Notes: generated by a model not told the origin, from the letters alone. A stretch of 64,000 bases of DNA from Parvularcula sp. BBD 1991-13 (GCA_001657385.1 LYSZ01000003.1:581234-645233); one strand, 5' to 3'; positions 33,491 to 43,884 are shown, counted from the first letter of the stretch. Translations and numbers: made by a program.

Positions 33491-33524
33491 GCGACAATCG
33501 CGGTCGAAACCGGCCGCGAAGCGC

Positions 33525-34433
33525 CTAATCCTCGTCGTCGCTTTTCTCGACGCCGTCGCCGAGCTGGAGCCGGGCGAAACCGACCAGTTCGACCGGCGCG
33601 CCGGCGTCCTTGGCGGCGTTTTCAACGACCTTGCCTACCTTGGTTTCGCCGTCGATGACGAACACCTGCTCCAGGAGGACCGATTCCTCATAGAACTTGC
33701 GCAGGCGTCCCTCGACCATCTTCCCGATGATCTCCTCGGGCTTGCCGGAGGCGCGCGCCTGATCGGCCAGCACTTCCTTTTCACGGCCGACGACCTCGGG
33801 ATTGAGATCCTCGATGCGCGCGGCGAGCGGACGGGCCGCAGCGACGTGCATGGCGATCTGCTTGCCGATGGCTTTCAGGGCCGCCTTGTCGCCGGACGAT
33901 TTGAGCCCGACGATGACGCCGATCTTGCCCGCGCCCTCGGTCACCTGGCCGTGTACGTAGGACGCAACGACGCCCTCCTCCACGGCGAGGCCCGCCGAGC
34001 GGCGAAGGCTCATGTTCTCGCCAATCTGGCCGACCATTTCCGCGATATGCTCGTCCACGGACTTGTCCGCCCCCGGAAAGGTTGCGGCGCGCAGCTTGTC
34101 GAGATCGCCGCCGACGCCGACCGCCGTCCGGGCGATGTCCGCGACCATCTTCTGAAAGATCTCGTTGCGCGCGACGAAATCGGTCTCGGAGTTCACCTCG
34201 ACGAGAACGCCCGTCGCGCCCTTGGCGTCGTCCTCGACGGCGATGGCGACAAGCCCCTCGGCCGCGGTGCGCCCGGCTTTTTTCGCCGCTTTCGCGAGAC
34301 CTTTCTTGCGCAGCCAGTCGACCGCCGCCTGCATGTCGCCGTCCGTTTCGTTGAGGGCCGTTTTACAGTCCATCATGCCTGCGCCGGTGGTCTCGCGCAG
34401 TTCCTTGACCATTGCCGCTGTGATGCCAGCCAT
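33525..34433 (-). CDS. tsf: Elongation factor Ts
   Basis: EF-Ts recycles EF-Tu by exchanging GDP for GTP. The 302-residue protein begins with [20 protein letters not shown] and [20 protein letters not shown], the TDFVARN block is in [15 protein letters not shown], followed by the two core subdomains ([20 protein letters not shown]) and the C-terminal [20 protein letters not shown]. Length and layout are standard. It lies 200 bases downstream of rpsB; that gap is GC-rich with no further gene. Confidence 0.97.
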   Translation of the reverse strand: MAGITAAMVKELRETTGAGMMDCKTALNETDGDMQAAVDWLRKKGLAKAAKKAGRTAAEGLVAIAVEDDAKGATGVLVEVNSETDFVARNEIFQKMVADIARTAVGVGGDLDKLRAATFPGADKSVDEHIAEMVGQIGENMSLRRSAGLAVEEGVVASYVHGQVTEGAGKIGVIVGLKSSGDKAALKAIGKQIAMHVAAARPLAARIEDLNPEVVGREKEVLADQARASGKPEEIIGKMVEGRLRKFYEESVLLEQVFVIDGETKVGKVVENAAKDAGAPVELVGFARLQLGDGVEKSDDED

Positions 34434-34633
34434 GTCGTCTGCTCCTTTTGTTAATCCCCGCGCCGCGGCGCCGGTGCCGGCGGGGCGCGATCAATCCTTC
34501 CAATCGTGGTTCCGCCTGGCGCGCCGCAGCGCGCCGGGCGTTGTCAGGGCGGGTCATAAGCCCGCTCGATGACAGTTTTGCTAAGACCGCCCCGCGCCCC
34601 GCGCCGGGAGACGGCGCGGCGGGACGGCGGACG

Positions 34634-35452
34634 TTACGCCGTCGCCGGCTGGGCGGATTCCGCCGGCGTCGCGGAAGGCGCGGCGTCGGCGGCCGGCTCT
34701 TCCTCCAGGGCGGGTTCGTGGGGCGCGTCCTCCAGCTCGCCGAGATCAATGCCAAGCGCCGCCTGGCTTTCGCCGATGCCGTCGATCACCGCGTCGGCGA
34801 CGAGGTTGCAATAAAGGGCGATGGCGCGCGAGGCGTCGTCATTACCCGGAATGACGATATCGACATTGTCCGGGCTGCAATTGGTGTCGACGACGGCGAT
34901 GACCGGGATGCCGAGCTTTTTGGCTTCCTGGATGGCGATCGCTTCCTTCTTCACGTCGATGACGAACATCAGGTCCGGCAGGCCGCCCATTTCGCGGATC
35001 CCGCCGAGGGAGGCTTCGAGCTTGTCGCGCTCGCGCGTCAGTTGAAGCTGTTCTTTCTTGGTCAGGCCGACCCCGCCGGCGCCCAGCGTCTCCTCCATCT
35101 CCTTCAGACGGCGGATGGAATTGGAAATCGTCTCCCAGTTGGTGAGCGTGCCGCCGAGCCAGCGCACGTTCATGTAATACTGGGCGCAGCGCTGCGCCGC
35201 TTCGGCCACCGGGCCTTGCGCCTGGCGCTTGGTGCCGACGAAAAGAATGCGCCCGCCGCCCGCGACCACGTCGCGGATCTTGACCAGCGCCTGATGCAGC
35301 AGGGGCACGGTCTGGGACAGGTCGATGATGTGAATGCCGTTGCGGTCGCCGAAAATGTAGGATTTCATTTTCGGGTTCCAGCGATGGGTCTGGTGACCGA
35401 AATGCACGCCAGCTTCGAGCAGCTGGCGCATGGAATATTCAGGCAGCGCCAT
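34634..35452 (-). CDS. rpsB: 30S ribosomal protein S2
   Basis: S2 binds the head/body junction of the 30S subunit. The 272-residue protein shows [78 protein letters not shown] and [20 protein letters not shown]. After about residue 230 there is an Ala/Glu/Pro-rich acidic tail ending AESAQPATA, longer than in E. coli. It is the first gene of the minus-strand translation and envelope block. The 264-base region upstream of it has no gene; a CTTTTGCAAAAG palindrome lies about 60 bases upstream. Confidence 0.97.
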   Translation of the reverse strand: MALPEYSMRQLLEAGVHFGHQTHRWNPKMKSYIFGDRNGIHIIDLSQTVPLLHQALVKIRDVVAGGGRILFVGTKRQAQGPVAEAAQRCAQYYMNVRWLGGTLTNWETISNSIRRLKEMEETLGAGGVGLTKKEQLQLTRERDKLEASLGGIREMGGLPDLMFVIDVKKEAIAIQEAKKLGIPVIAVVDTNCSPDNVDIVIPGNDDASRAIALYCNLVADAVIDGIGESQAALGIDLGELEDAPHEPALEEEPAADAAPSATPAESAQPATA

Positions 35453-35716
35453 GGGTTAAACTCCTTCAGTTGTGCCGCCGCAACGCCATGTTTCCCTTTA
35501 AGGCCCTCTTTTGCAAAAGGAATTGGACCTTGGCGAGACACCGAAGTAATGCGCTGCGTGAGAGATGCGCGCGATATAAGCCCGAAGGCGCTGAAAAGCA
35601 AGCGCTCTTTGCCCCTCGCGGCGGGGCCCGCCGCGTGTGCAGGGAGGCGGCCCGCCGCATGCGGGAGGGGGATGAGCCGGGAACGCCCCCGGCCTTGAGC
35701 GCGGGGGCCGTCGCCG

Positions 35717-38215
35717 CTAGCGCAGCCGCTGCGCCAGCCCCGTCAGGGTCTCGCGAAGGGCGGCTTTGCGTTTGCGGGCCGGCGCGTCGCCGGTGTCGGC
35801 GTCGAGCGCCCGTGCCAGCGATTGCAGCGCGCGGGCAAGATCCCGGTCGGCGGCCTCCGCCGCCAGCCGCGCCTCGACCCGACCGAGCGCCGTTTCGATC
35901 CCGGCGAGCGCGTCGTCCGTCACACCACCGTCGCGCCGCAGCTGATCGACATAGGCGCGCGCAACGACCGGTTCCGCCGGCCATGTCACCCGGAACTGCT
36001 GCTGCGGATTGAACAGCGCCCCCTGGTCGGCGAGCTTCGCCGCGGCGATTTCGTTTTCCGTCAGATGCTCGCTCGGAACCAGTTCGAAAACGTCCAGCCC
36101 TCGGACGATTTCCGTGCCGTAGATCCGGCCGTCATACCAGTAGGCCGACCAGTAGCCGCCAAGGACAAGATGCTCTTCGTCGACCGGTCCGCGGTCGAAA
36201 TAGGCGATCTCGACCGGATTGGCGCTGTCGGTGAAATCGATCAGGGAAAGGCCGCCTTGATACCACGCCTGGGCGAAGATATCGCGCCCCGGCACCGGCA
36301 CGATCGAGCCGTTATGAGCGACGCAGTTTTCCTTGTCGCCTTGCGGCGCAGGCAGCTTGAAGTAACTGCGGAATTCCAGCTCGCCGTCGACGATGTCGTA
36401 AAAGGCGTCCGCGCCCCATGTAGCCGGATCGGACGCGCGGCAGCGCGGGCGCGAGCCCCCGCCCCATTCATCCGTATACACAACCTTGTCGCCGTCATTG
36501 TTGAAGGTCGCCGAGTGCCAGTAGGCGAAGCCCTTGTCGACAACCTCGTCGATGCGCTTGGGCTTCCTCGGATTGGAGATGTCGAAGAGGATGCCGTTGC
36601 CGGAACACGCGCCGGCGGCGATGTTCGCGTCAGGGTAAAGGGTGATGTCGTGACAATGATCCGTGCGCCGCGTTTCCTGCGTGTCCTCGCCGTGGTCGCC
36701 GCCGCGCCACAGGCCCGCGAGCCGGCCGGTTTCCGGATCGGCGAAGACCGCCGGGCTGTCGATGATGCGCGCTTTTGCAGGGTCGTCGACAGGGATCTCG
36801 ATCACATCGACGCGAAACAGGGCGGTCCGCTCGTCGCCTGGAAGGTCGTCGATGCAGCCTTCCAGTTCCTCTTCCTCGCGCACGCCCGCCGTGCCCGAAT
36901 TGTAGACGATGATCCTGCCGGACCGGTCCGGCCCGGAGACGACGGAATGGGTGTGCGAGCCGCGGCAGGTCTGGACCTGCCCGACCTGCACCGGTCGCGC
37001 GAGGTCGCTGATGTCGAAGATGCGCAGCCCCCGGAAGCGTTCCGCGCTCACATCCTGGCGCACGCCCTCCAGCCCGCAGTCGACGCGGCCGCGGGTCTGC
37101 TCGACCGACATGATCAGGAGATCGCCGACGATCGAAACGTCGCCCTGCCCGCCGGGGCAGACGACGGAACTGACGAGCGCTGGCGCGGCGTCGTCCGTCA
37201 GCCTGTAGATGTTGAAGCCGTGATAATTGCCGGCGATCATGGTGTCGCCGGAAAACGCCATGTCGGTGTTGGAGAAACTCAACAGCGGCGAGCGCGATCC
37301 CCACTCTGTGTCCTCGTTGCTCTGGCCGTCCCGTTCCTCCCCGGCCTCTTCGCCAGCCTCTTTCCCGGCGGCGTCGGCGTCCTGCGCTTTCGGCTTTGCG
37401 GGCGGCAGGCCGGCCGGGTTCTCCGGATCGTAAAAGCCCGGCGGCTTGGGCAGGGACGCGACCAGGTCGAGGTTCATGATCGCCTGGCCCGCGTCCCGGA
37501 AACCCGCCGCCAGGCCGGCGCGCGCGTCGGCGGAGAGCGAGGCGAGCATCGCGTTCATCCGCTCGATCTCCGCGGTCTGATCGTTGATGACGTCGTTGAC
37601 GAAGTCGAAGAGCACCGGGTCATAGGCCGATCCGGGCTGGTCGAGAAGATCCTCCGCCATGCGCACCGCGCCCTCGTGGTGCGGGATCATCAGCTCAAGG
37701 AACAGGCGGTCGAAGGCGACGCCCTCGGCCGCGGCCAGTTGCGCCATCTGTTCGGGCGAGGCCATGCCGGCCATGTCATGAGAGACGTGCATCTTGTGAG
37801 CGCCATGGCCCCCGCGATGGGCCTGACGCGCGGCCGGATCCGGCGCGTCCTGTCCGCGCGCGCGCAGCCAGTCCTGCATGAAGGCGATTTCATCCGCCTG
37901 CGATGCGTCGATGCGCCCGGCGACGTCGATCAGCTCGCGCCGGTTGGTGCGATCCGCGACCAGCGCGGCCATCTCCACCGCCTGATAGTGGTGCGGGATC
38001 ATGTCCTGCATGAACCGCACGTCGTCTTCCGTGAAGCTGGTGTCGGCGATGTCGGCGGCTTCCTCGGCGGTGAGCGCGCGCGCCGCCTCGCCCGGCGCGC
38101 CGGGCTGCACGATAGGGACGTCCTGCGCTGCGGCAAGGGAGGTTAAGCCAAGCGCGCTGATTCCGGTCAGGAACATGACACGCCGCCGGACACGGGACAA
38201 AGCGTTTTCAGTCAC
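35717..38215 (-). CDS. Exported DUF305-LVIVD repeat fusion protein
   Basis: An 832-residue exported protein with a signal peptide (about 8-31, SLAAAQ). Residues 55-230 form a DUF305 helical domain with its two histidine motifs MIPHHYQAVEMA (73-84) and LMIPHHEGAVRMA (175-187). Between them is a His/Met-rich loop (HRGGHGAHKMHVSHDMAGM), suggesting copper or other metal binding. After an acidic linker (about 285-305), residues 310-740 form a beta-propeller of LVIVD-type repeats (FNIYRLTD; GLRIFDISDLARPVQVG; ILFDISNPRKPKRIDE; LSLIDFTDSANPVEIA), with several Cys. The tail is helical. The function is unknown. It stands alone between rpsB and dnaE. Confidence 0.82.
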   Translation of the reverse strand: MTENALSRVRRRVMFLTGISALGLTSLAAAQDVPIVQPGAPGEAARALTAEEAADIADTSFTEDDVRFMQDMIPHHYQAVEMAALVADRTNRRELIDVAGRIDASQADEIAFMQDWLRARGQDAPDPAARQAHRGGHGAHKMHVSHDMAGMASPEQMAQLAAAEGVAFDRLFLELMIPHHEGAVRMAEDLLDQPGSAYDPVLFDFVNDVINDQTAEIERMNAMLASLSADARAGLAAGFRDAGQAIMNLDLVASLPKPPGFYDPENPAGLPPAKPKAQDADAAGKEAGEEAGEERDGQSNEDTEWGSRSPLLSFSNTDMAFSGDTMIAGNYHGFNIYRLTDDAAPALVSSVVCPGGQGDVSIVGDLLIMSVEQTRGRVDCGLEGVRQDVSAERFRGLRIFDISDLARPVQVGQVQTCRGSHTHSVVSGPDRSGRIIVYNSGTAGVREEEELEGCIDDLPGDERTALFRVDVIEIPVDDPAKARIIDSPAVFADPETGRLAGLWRGGDHGEDTQETRRTDHCHDITLYPDANIAAGACSGNGILFDISNPRKPKRIDEVVDKGFAYWHSATFNNDGDKVVYTDEWGGGSRPRCRASDPATWGADAFYDIVDGELEFRSYFKLPAPQGDKENCVAHNGSIVPVPGRDIFAQAWYQGGLSLIDFTDSANPVEIAYFDRGPVDEEHLVLGGYWSAYWYDGRIYGTEIVRGLDVFELVPSEHLTENEIAAAKLADQGALFNPQQQFRVTWPAEPVVARAYVDQLRRDGGVTDDALAGIETALGRVEARLAAEAADRDLARALQSLARALDADTGDAPARKRKAALRETLTGLAQRLR

Positions 38216-38364
38216 AGATCATACCCCTTCTTGCCGTTCTCTGATTTTATCGCGAACGTTACTCAGTAACATAGTTGCAAAACGGAACCAAAAAGCAAGG
38301 CGCTCGTCCATCGCCGACATGCCTCCGGCGCTGCGGCGCGTCATGGCGGACGCGATGCGCAAAC

Positions 38365-41300
38365 TTACAAGAGTTCCACATCCGCGACGCCCTCGACGCC
38401 TTTCAGGGCGCCGCGCATGGCGGGGGTGCACGCTGCGCGTTCGGGCAGCGTCAGCTCCACCTCGCGGCCCGTCTCCGGCAGGCGCATGGCGATAACCACC
38501 TGTCCGGCCTCCTTCGGCCCGGCCGGCTTGACGGCGCCGAGGCGTCGCTGAAGCCCTTCCAGCGCCCGTTCAGCGACGATCGATATGCGCAGGGACGAGG
38601 CGGCTTTCGCCGCCGCCGCTTCGAGGTCGCGCAAATGCTCGACGGTGAACCGGGCCTCGCCGTCGCGATCCTCCACCGTCGCGCCGATCAGCAACAGCGC
38701 CCCCGGCTCCAGCATGTCGCGGGCGGCGTTCAGCGTCTCGGAAAAGGCGGTCACTTCGTATTCGCCGCTAGGATCGGACACCTCGATCCAGGCGAACGGC
38801 TTGCCGCTCTTGGAGCGCCGCACGCGCACGGCGCGCACCACGCCGGCGAGCTGCACCGCGGCGCGCCCCGCCTTGCTCTTTTCCACCGCTTCGACATAGG
38901 AGGTCGTGTTGAGCCGCTTCAGTTCCTTTTCGTACTCGTCGAGCGGGTGGCCGGAGAAGTAAAAGCCCAGCGCCCCGCGCTCCTCGTCGAGCCGTTCATG
39001 AGGCGGCCAGTCGTCGCCCTCGGGCAGCCTGGGACGGGCCAGCGCCGGCGCGCTGTCAAGCGCGAAGAGCCCGCCCTGGTCGCTGGCGCGCTCCTCGGCG
39101 AGGGCCGCGGAATAGCGAATGAGGAGGTCGGCCGCCTTGAAGGCCTGCGCCCGCGAGGCGCACAGCCCGTCAAAGGCGCCGGCGCGGGCGAGGTTCTCGA
39201 TCGCCCGCTTGCCGACGGCTTTCAGATCCACCCGTTCGGCGAACGCCATGATGTCGGCGAACGCGCCGCCCTCGTTGCGAACCGAGGCGATATGGGCCAT
39301 CGCCGCCTCGCCGACGTTTTTCACCGCGGACAGCGCATAGACGACGGCGCCGTCCTTGACGGAAAAATCCGCCTGCGAATGATTGACGTGCGGCGGCAGG
39401 ATGTCGACGCCCGTGCGCCTTGCTTCCTTCAGAAAGACCGCGAGCTTGTCGGTGTTGGCGCGGTCGAGCGACATGGAGGCGGCGAGGAACTCCGCCGGGT
39501 GGTTCGCTTTCAGCCACGCGGTCTGGTAGGCGATATAGGCGTAGGCGGCGGCGTGGGACTTGTTGAAGCCGTAGCCGGCGAATTTCTGGACGAGGTCGAA
39601 AATGCCCGACGACTTCGCCTTGTCGACGCCCTTTTCCTTCGCGCCGTCGACAAAGCGGATGCGCTGCTTGTCCATCTCCTCTTTTTTCTTCTTGCCCATG
39701 GCGCGGCGGAGCAGGTCCGCCTCGCCGAGGGAATAGCCGGAGAGGATCTGGGCGATCTGCATCACCTGTTCCTGGTAGATGATGACGCCGTAGGTCTCCT
39801 TCAGCACGTCTTCCAGGAGCGGATGGAGATAGTCCGGTTCCTGAAGACCCTGCTTGCGCTCGATATAGGTCGGAATGTTCTCCATCGGCCCCGGCCGGTA
39901 GAGCGAGACGAGCGCGATGATGTCTTCCAGGCTGTCGGGCTTGAGGCCCCGCAGCGTCGAGCGCATGCCGGCGCTTTCAAGCTGGAAGACGCCGACCGCC
40001 GCGCCCTCGCCCAGCATCTCGTAGGTGGGCCGGTCGTCGAGGGGAATGGCGCTCATGTCGAGGTCGAGCCCCTTCTCCGCGCAATAGCCCACCGCCCGGT
40101 CGATGACGGTGAGGGTCTTCAGGCCGAGAAAGTCGAATTTCACGAGCCCCGCGGGCTCCACCCATTTCATGTTGAACTGGGTCGCGGGCATGTCCGAGCG
40201 CGGATCGAGATAGAGCGGCACCAGCTCGTCGAGAGGCCGGTCGCCGATGACGACGCCCGCCGCGTGGGTCGAAGCGTGGCGGTAAAGCCCTTCGAGCTTG
40301 AGCGCTTTTTCGATCAGCGCGGCGACCGCCTCGTCCTCGTCCTGCTGCTCCTTGAGGCGCGGCTCGGTCTGGATCGCTTCGGCCAGCGTCACCGGGTTGG
40401 CCGGATTGTTGGGCACCAGCTTGCAGATCCGGTCCACCTGACCGAAAGGCATGTTCAGGACGCGGCCGACATCGCGCAGGACGGCGCGCGCCTGGAGCTT
40501 TCCGAAGGTGATGATCTGCGCCACCCGGTCGCGGCCGTACTTTTCCTGCACGTAGCGGATCACCTCGTCGCGGCGATCCTGGCAGAAGTCGATGTCAAAG
40601 TCGGGCATGGAGACCCGTTCCGGGTTCAGGAACCGCTCGAACAGGAGGCCGAAGCGCAACGGATCGAGGTCGGTGATGGTGAGCGACCAGGCGACCAGCG
40701 AGCCCGCGCCGGAGCCCCGGCCCGGTCCGACCGGGATGCCCTCGGCCTTCGACCATTTGATGAAGTCGGAAACGATCAGGAAGTAGCCGGGAAAACCCAT
40801 GCGGTTGATGATGTCCAGTTCGACCTTGAGCCGCTCCCAGTAGGCCTCCTCGTCCGTCGCCAGCTCGACCGCCTTCAGCCGCGCCTTCAGCCCCTCGCGC
40901 GCCTGGCGCTCCAGTTCCATCGCCTCGGCCTTTTGCGCCTCGGTCGAATCGGCGCCGTCCGGGACTTTCACGAAACGCGGCAGGATTGGATCGTGGAAAC
41001 GCGGGCGGAAAGCGCAGCGTCGCGCCACTTCAAGCGTGTTCTCGATCGCTTCGGGCAGGTCCGCGAAGAGCGCCGCCATCTCCTCGGCGGTCTTGAAATA
41101 GTGGTCCGGCGTCACCTTGCGGCGATCGTCCTGGTGGACATACGCGCCCTCGGCGATGCACAGCAGCGCGTCATGGGCCTCGTAATCGTCCGTTGTCGGA
41201 AAGAAAGGCTCGTTCGCGGCGACCAGCGGCAGATCGAGGTCGTAAGCCAGGCCGAGCATCGCCGGCTCGACGCTCTCCGGCGCCCGCGCCCGGTGGCGCT

Positions 41301-41901
41301 GCAGTTCCACATAAAGCCGGTCCGGAAACAGCGCCGCCAGCTTTTCCAGCGCCGCGCGCGCTTCCGCGGTCCGGCTCTCGCGCAACAGCCGGTCGACCGG
41401 GCCGTCATAGCCGCCGGTCAGGCAGATTACGCCGTCGGTGCGCCCGTCGAGCCAGGACAGCGCCGCGCAAGGGCCGTCTTCGGACGCGGATCGAAGGAAC
41501 GCATCGCTGGTGATCTTCAACAGGTTCTGATAGCCCGCCGCCGATTGCGCCAGCAGGACGATCGACGGCGCGCGTTCGGCGCGGGCGAGATGCAGGCCGA
41601 AATCGCCGGCGCCGAAAGACTGCTGTATCCCGATGATCGGCTGGACGCCGTCGCCGGCGAGGGTCATGGAGACTTCGAGGGCGCCGTAGAGATTGTTCGT
41701 GTCCGTCACCGCGGCGGCCGGCATCGCCGCTTCGAGACACAGATCCTTCAGGCGCGAAACGGGGATCGCGCCCTCCGACAGGGAATAGGCCGAATGCAGA
41801 TGAAGGTGTACGAACGAAGCGGCGATGACGCGGGTCTCCTCAGGCGGCGGGCGGATCGAACGGTCGCCGGGTCGGGGGGCGGGCCGACGCTCGGCCCTCA
41901 C
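38365..41901 (-). CDS. dnaE: DNA polymerase III subunit alpha
   Basis: DnaE is the replicative DNA polymerase. The 1178-residue protein has the PHP domain at the start (FVHLHLHSAYSLSEGAIPVS), the polymerase core with PVGPGRGSGAGSLVAWSLTI and SMPDFDIDFCQDRRDEVIRY, which hold catalytic Asp residues, fingers (GVIIYQEQVMQIAQILSGYS), the helix-hairpin-helix region (VGKRAIENLARAGAFDGLC), an OB domain (AGVVRAVRVRRSKSGKPFAW) and a C-terminal tail. The start is the GTG at 41901, which gives a 28-residue extension and has no good ribosome site; no better start codon lies between it and the PHP motif. Confidence 0.96.
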   Translation of the reverse strand: MRAERRPAPRPGDRSIRPPPEETRVIAASFVHLHLHSAYSLSEGAIPVSRLKDLCLEAAMPAAAVTDTNNLYGALEVSMTLAGDGVQPIIGIQQSFGAGDFGLHLARAERAPSIVLLAQSAAGYQNLLKITSDAFLRSASEDGPCAALSWLDGRTDGVICLTGGYDGPVDRLLRESRTAEARAALEKLAALFPDRLYVELQRHRARAPESVEPAMLGLAYDLDLPLVAANEPFFPTTDDYEAHDALLCIAEGAYVHQDDRRKVTPDHYFKTAEEMAALFADLPEAIENTLEVARRCAFRPRFHDPILPRFVKVPDGADSTEAQKAEAMELERQAREGLKARLKAVELATDEEAYWERLKVELDIINRMGFPGYFLIVSDFIKWSKAEGIPVGPGRGSGAGSLVAWSLTITDLDPLRFGLLFERFLNPERVSMPDFDIDFCQDRRDEVIRYVQEKYGRDRVAQIITFGKLQARAVLRDVGRVLNMPFGQVDRICKLVPNNPANPVTLAEAIQTEPRLKEQQDEDEAVAALIEKALKLEGLYRHASTHAAGVVIGDRPLDELVPLYLDPRSDMPATQFNMKWVEPAGLVKFDFLGLKTLTVIDRAVGYCAEKGLDLDMSAIPLDDRPTYEMLGEGAAVGVFQLESAGMRSTLRGLKPDSLEDIIALVSLYRPGPMENIPTYIERKQGLQEPDYLHPLLEDVLKETYGVIIYQEQVMQIAQILSGYSLGEADLLRRAMGKKKKEEMDKQRIRFVDGAKEKGVDKAKSSGIFDLVQKFAGYGFNKSHAAAYAYIAYQTAWLKANHPAEFLAASMSLDRANTDKLAVFLKEARRTGVDILPPHVNHSQADFSVKDGAVVYALSAVKNVGEAAMAHIASVRNEGGAFADIMAFAERVDLKAVGKRAIENLARAGAFDGLCASRAQAFKAADLLIRYSAALAEERASDQGGLFALDSAPALARPRLPEGDDWPPHERLDEERGALGFYFSGHPLDEYEKELKRLNTTSYVEAVEKSKAGRAAVQLAGVVRAVRVRRSKSGKPFAWIEVSDPSGEYEVTAFSETLNAARDMLEPGALLLIGATVEDRDGEARFTVEHLRDLEAAAAKAASSLRISIVAERALEGLQRRLGAVKPAGPKEAGQVVIAMRLPETGREVELTLPERAACTPAMRGALKGVEGVADVELL

Positions 41902-42293
41902 GGCGCGCGCCGAACCGGAACTGATCTATAGCGATAGCCGATTCCCGGCGCAAAGCAGCACCTCGCCCCCGCGGCAACCGGCATATGGGGAAAAGACCGG
42001 GAAAAACTGAGGACAACCGGGGTCCGCGCGAAGGTCCCGCCCAACGCGGCTGGGGATAAAGGCGTTGGGAAGACGAGGCCGGCCTCGCCCGCTTGAAAAC
42101 GCTCGGCGCCGTCCCCGCGCCCTTCCCGCGCCCCGCTCGCGCCCCGCTCGCCTTGCGCGCTCGCCGCGCATTCGCTGCGCCCTGGCTGGCTTGTGCTATG
42201 GCCGCCCTGTGCTATGGCCGCCCTGTGCTATGATCCGCGGGAGCGGCGATCATCGCCGCCCGCGCCGCATCAGATCAGGAAAGGGCAAGCGCC
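41902..42293. other. 392-bp gap between dnaE and the DOMON-like gene
   Basis: No supported ORF lies here. The left part near 41928-41950 is AT-richer and may contain the dnaE promoter (minus strand). The right part holds three tandem copies of a tgtgctatg-containing element, described separately, and the AGGAAAGGG ribosome site of the next gene. Confidence 0.6.
42192..42232 (+). promoter_or_regulatory. Tandem 16-bp repeats carrying extended -10-like elements
   Basis: tgtgctatggccgccc occurs at 42192-42207 and 42208-42223, then tgtgctatg at 42224-42232, followed by atccgcggg. Each copy contains TGTGCTATG; the last reads TGTGCTATGAT, a good extended -10. The array ends 61 bases before the TTG start of the DOMON-like gene. 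Promoter function is inferred. Confidence 0.45.
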
Positions 42294-42920
42294 TTGACCG
42301 CATCGCCGCCGCCCGAACAAGACGCCGACGCCGGCTGGCTGGCGCTGACGCCGCACCCCGCCGGGCCCGCGCCGCGCGGCCTTTCCCTCGACGCGCGCTG
42401 CGTCGCACCGGGGCCGGGGCGGCTCGCCCTCGCCTGGCGCGTTACGGGGAAGGTGGAAACCATTCTCCTGCCGCCGGCACAGTCGACGGGCGAGCGCAGG
42501 GACGGGCTGTGGCGCGCGACCTGTTTCGAGCTGTTCATGGGGCGCACCGACGACCTCGCCGACAATCTCGCCAACAGGCCCGCGGATCGGCCCGCCCCTC
42601 GGCAAGCGGTCTATTGGGAAGTGAATGTCGCGCCCTCGGGAGACTGGGCCGCCTACCGGTTCGAGCGCTATCGCAAGGGCCGTCGCGACGAAAACGCGTT
42701 GACCGTAGCGCGGGTTCGCGCGGCGCGCGCGCCTCGCGGCTTTGTCTTGAGCGCGGACCTTGAGGCCGGCGCGCCGGTTCCGACCGGCGGCGCGCTTGCG
42801 GTCGGTCTGACGGCCGTCCTCGCCCACGAGGACGGGGGGACGTCCTACTGGGCGCTGGCGCACGCGCCGGAACGGCCCGATTTTCACCGGGCCGATACAT
42901 TCGTATACAGATTATCCTGA
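42294..42920 (+). CDS. DOMON-like domain protein
   Basis: A 208-residue protein of the DOMON-like type 1 group. It is a beta-sandwich with RLALAWRVTGKVETILLPPA, RRDGLWRATCFELFMG (the RxDGLWxxTCFExFL signature of the group), YWEVNVAPSGDWAAYRFERY and the C-terminal TSYWALAHAPERPDFHRADT. No signal peptide is visible. Related domains bind haem or sugars, but the function of this group is unknown. The start is TTG at 42294 with AGGAAAGGG eight bases upstream. It is divergent from dnaE. Confidence 0.82.
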   Translation: MTASPPPEQDADAGWLALTPHPAGPAPRGLSLDARCVAPGPGRLALAWRVTGKVETILLPPAQSTGERRDGLWRATCFELFMGRTDDLADNLANRPADRPAPRQAVYWEVNVAPSGDWAAYRFERYRKGRRDENALTVARVRAARAPRGFVLSADLEAGAPVPTGGALAVGLTAVLAHEDGGTSYWALAHAPERPDFHRADTFVYRLS

Positions 42921-43112
42921 GACGGACGGCCCCTCAAGGCGCGCCGGGCGAACCGAACGAGAGCGGAAGGCGCCCGGGACGCGGCCTGAAATCGGGCCGA
43001 AAAGGAACAAGAACCGCACATGCGCCCCGTGCAGGAGATCAAACGATCTTGTTTGCCCTCATAACGACGACAAGAAAAAATGCGGACCAGCGATTTGGCG
43101 CAATTGTTGAAC

Positions 43113-43188
<76 letters not shown>

Positions 43189-43416
43189 GTCTACGGCGAC
43201 CCCGCAAGGCCGAAGCGTTTGCATAGCCCATTGCCGCAGGGCTGACTAGGGCGCCGGGCAAAGCCGGGGCCGGTTTTCGCTCTTGAAAGACGCTCTATCC
43301 GTGGCCTCCAGCGCATCATGCCGGTTCGGCTTTGCGGCATTGTGCGCCGGGGGCTGGCCAGACGCCGGCGCGCATAATAGGTAGCGCTGTCAACGTCGCC
43401 ATACCGGATCCGCCCG

Positions 43417-43869
43417 ATGCCCCTACGCCTTGCTCTCGCCGCCCTGTTGCTGACCCTCGCCGCCTGCGGGGAGGACCGGACGGCGGACGCAGACCCGGCT
43501 CGTGCGGGCGGCGGCGCGGCGCGCGAGACCCTGATCCTGCCGCCGGAGGGGACCCCCGCCCATGAGGGCCGCCTCAACTTCGGCCAGTGCGCCGTGTGCC
43601 ACACCTATCGCGAAGGCCAGGACCACCGCATCGGCCCGAACCTTTACGCCGTTTACGGCGCGCAAGCGGCGCAGGGCGAGGGCTTCGCCTATTCCAGCGC
43701 CTTGCGGCGGTCGGGATTGGTGTGGACCGAGGATGCGATCGACGCCTATCTGGCGGACCCACAGGCTTATGTTCCCGGCAACCGCATGGCCTATCTCGGC
43801 GAGGACGATCCTGCCGTCCGGGCGACGATCATCGCCTATCTGAAGTGGCTGAAAACCGCCGGGGAGTAA
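43417..43869 (+). CDS. Lipoprotein c-type cytochrome
   Basis: A 150-residue monohaem cytochrome c, class I type. The signal peptide ends in the lipobox LAAC (Cys17), so it is probably anchored to a membrane on the periplasmic side. A Gly/Ala linker leads to the haem site CAVCH (about residues 58-62). GPNLYAVYGAQAAQ and FAYSSALRRSGLVWTEDAID match the cytochrome c2/c550 fold, and the Met ligand is in GNRMAYLG. The C-terminal helix is VRATIIAYLKWLKT. It could carry electrons to a terminal oxidase. It lies alone between tRNA-Thr and the convergent CPBP protease. Confidence 0.9.
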   Translation: MPLRLALAALLLTLAACGEDRTADADPARAGGGAARETLILPPEGTPAHEGRLNFGQCAVCHTYREGQDHRIGPNLYAVYGAQAAQGEGFAYSSALRRSGLVWTEDAIDAYLADPQAYVPGNRMAYLGEDDPAVRATIIAYLKWLKTAGE

Positions 43870-43884
43870 GCGAACCCGCCGCCG

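Noticed and set aside
35822..38146. A 774-codon plus-strand ORF opposite the DUF305-LVIVD gene
   Set aside because: Antisense shadow; the minus-strand frame has a signal peptide and recognisable domains.
38275..41931. A 1218-codon plus-strand ORF opposite dnaE
   Set aside because: It is antisense to an unmistakable DnaE; long antisense frames are expected at this GC content. Its translation is Arg/Val/Gly-rich with no domain.
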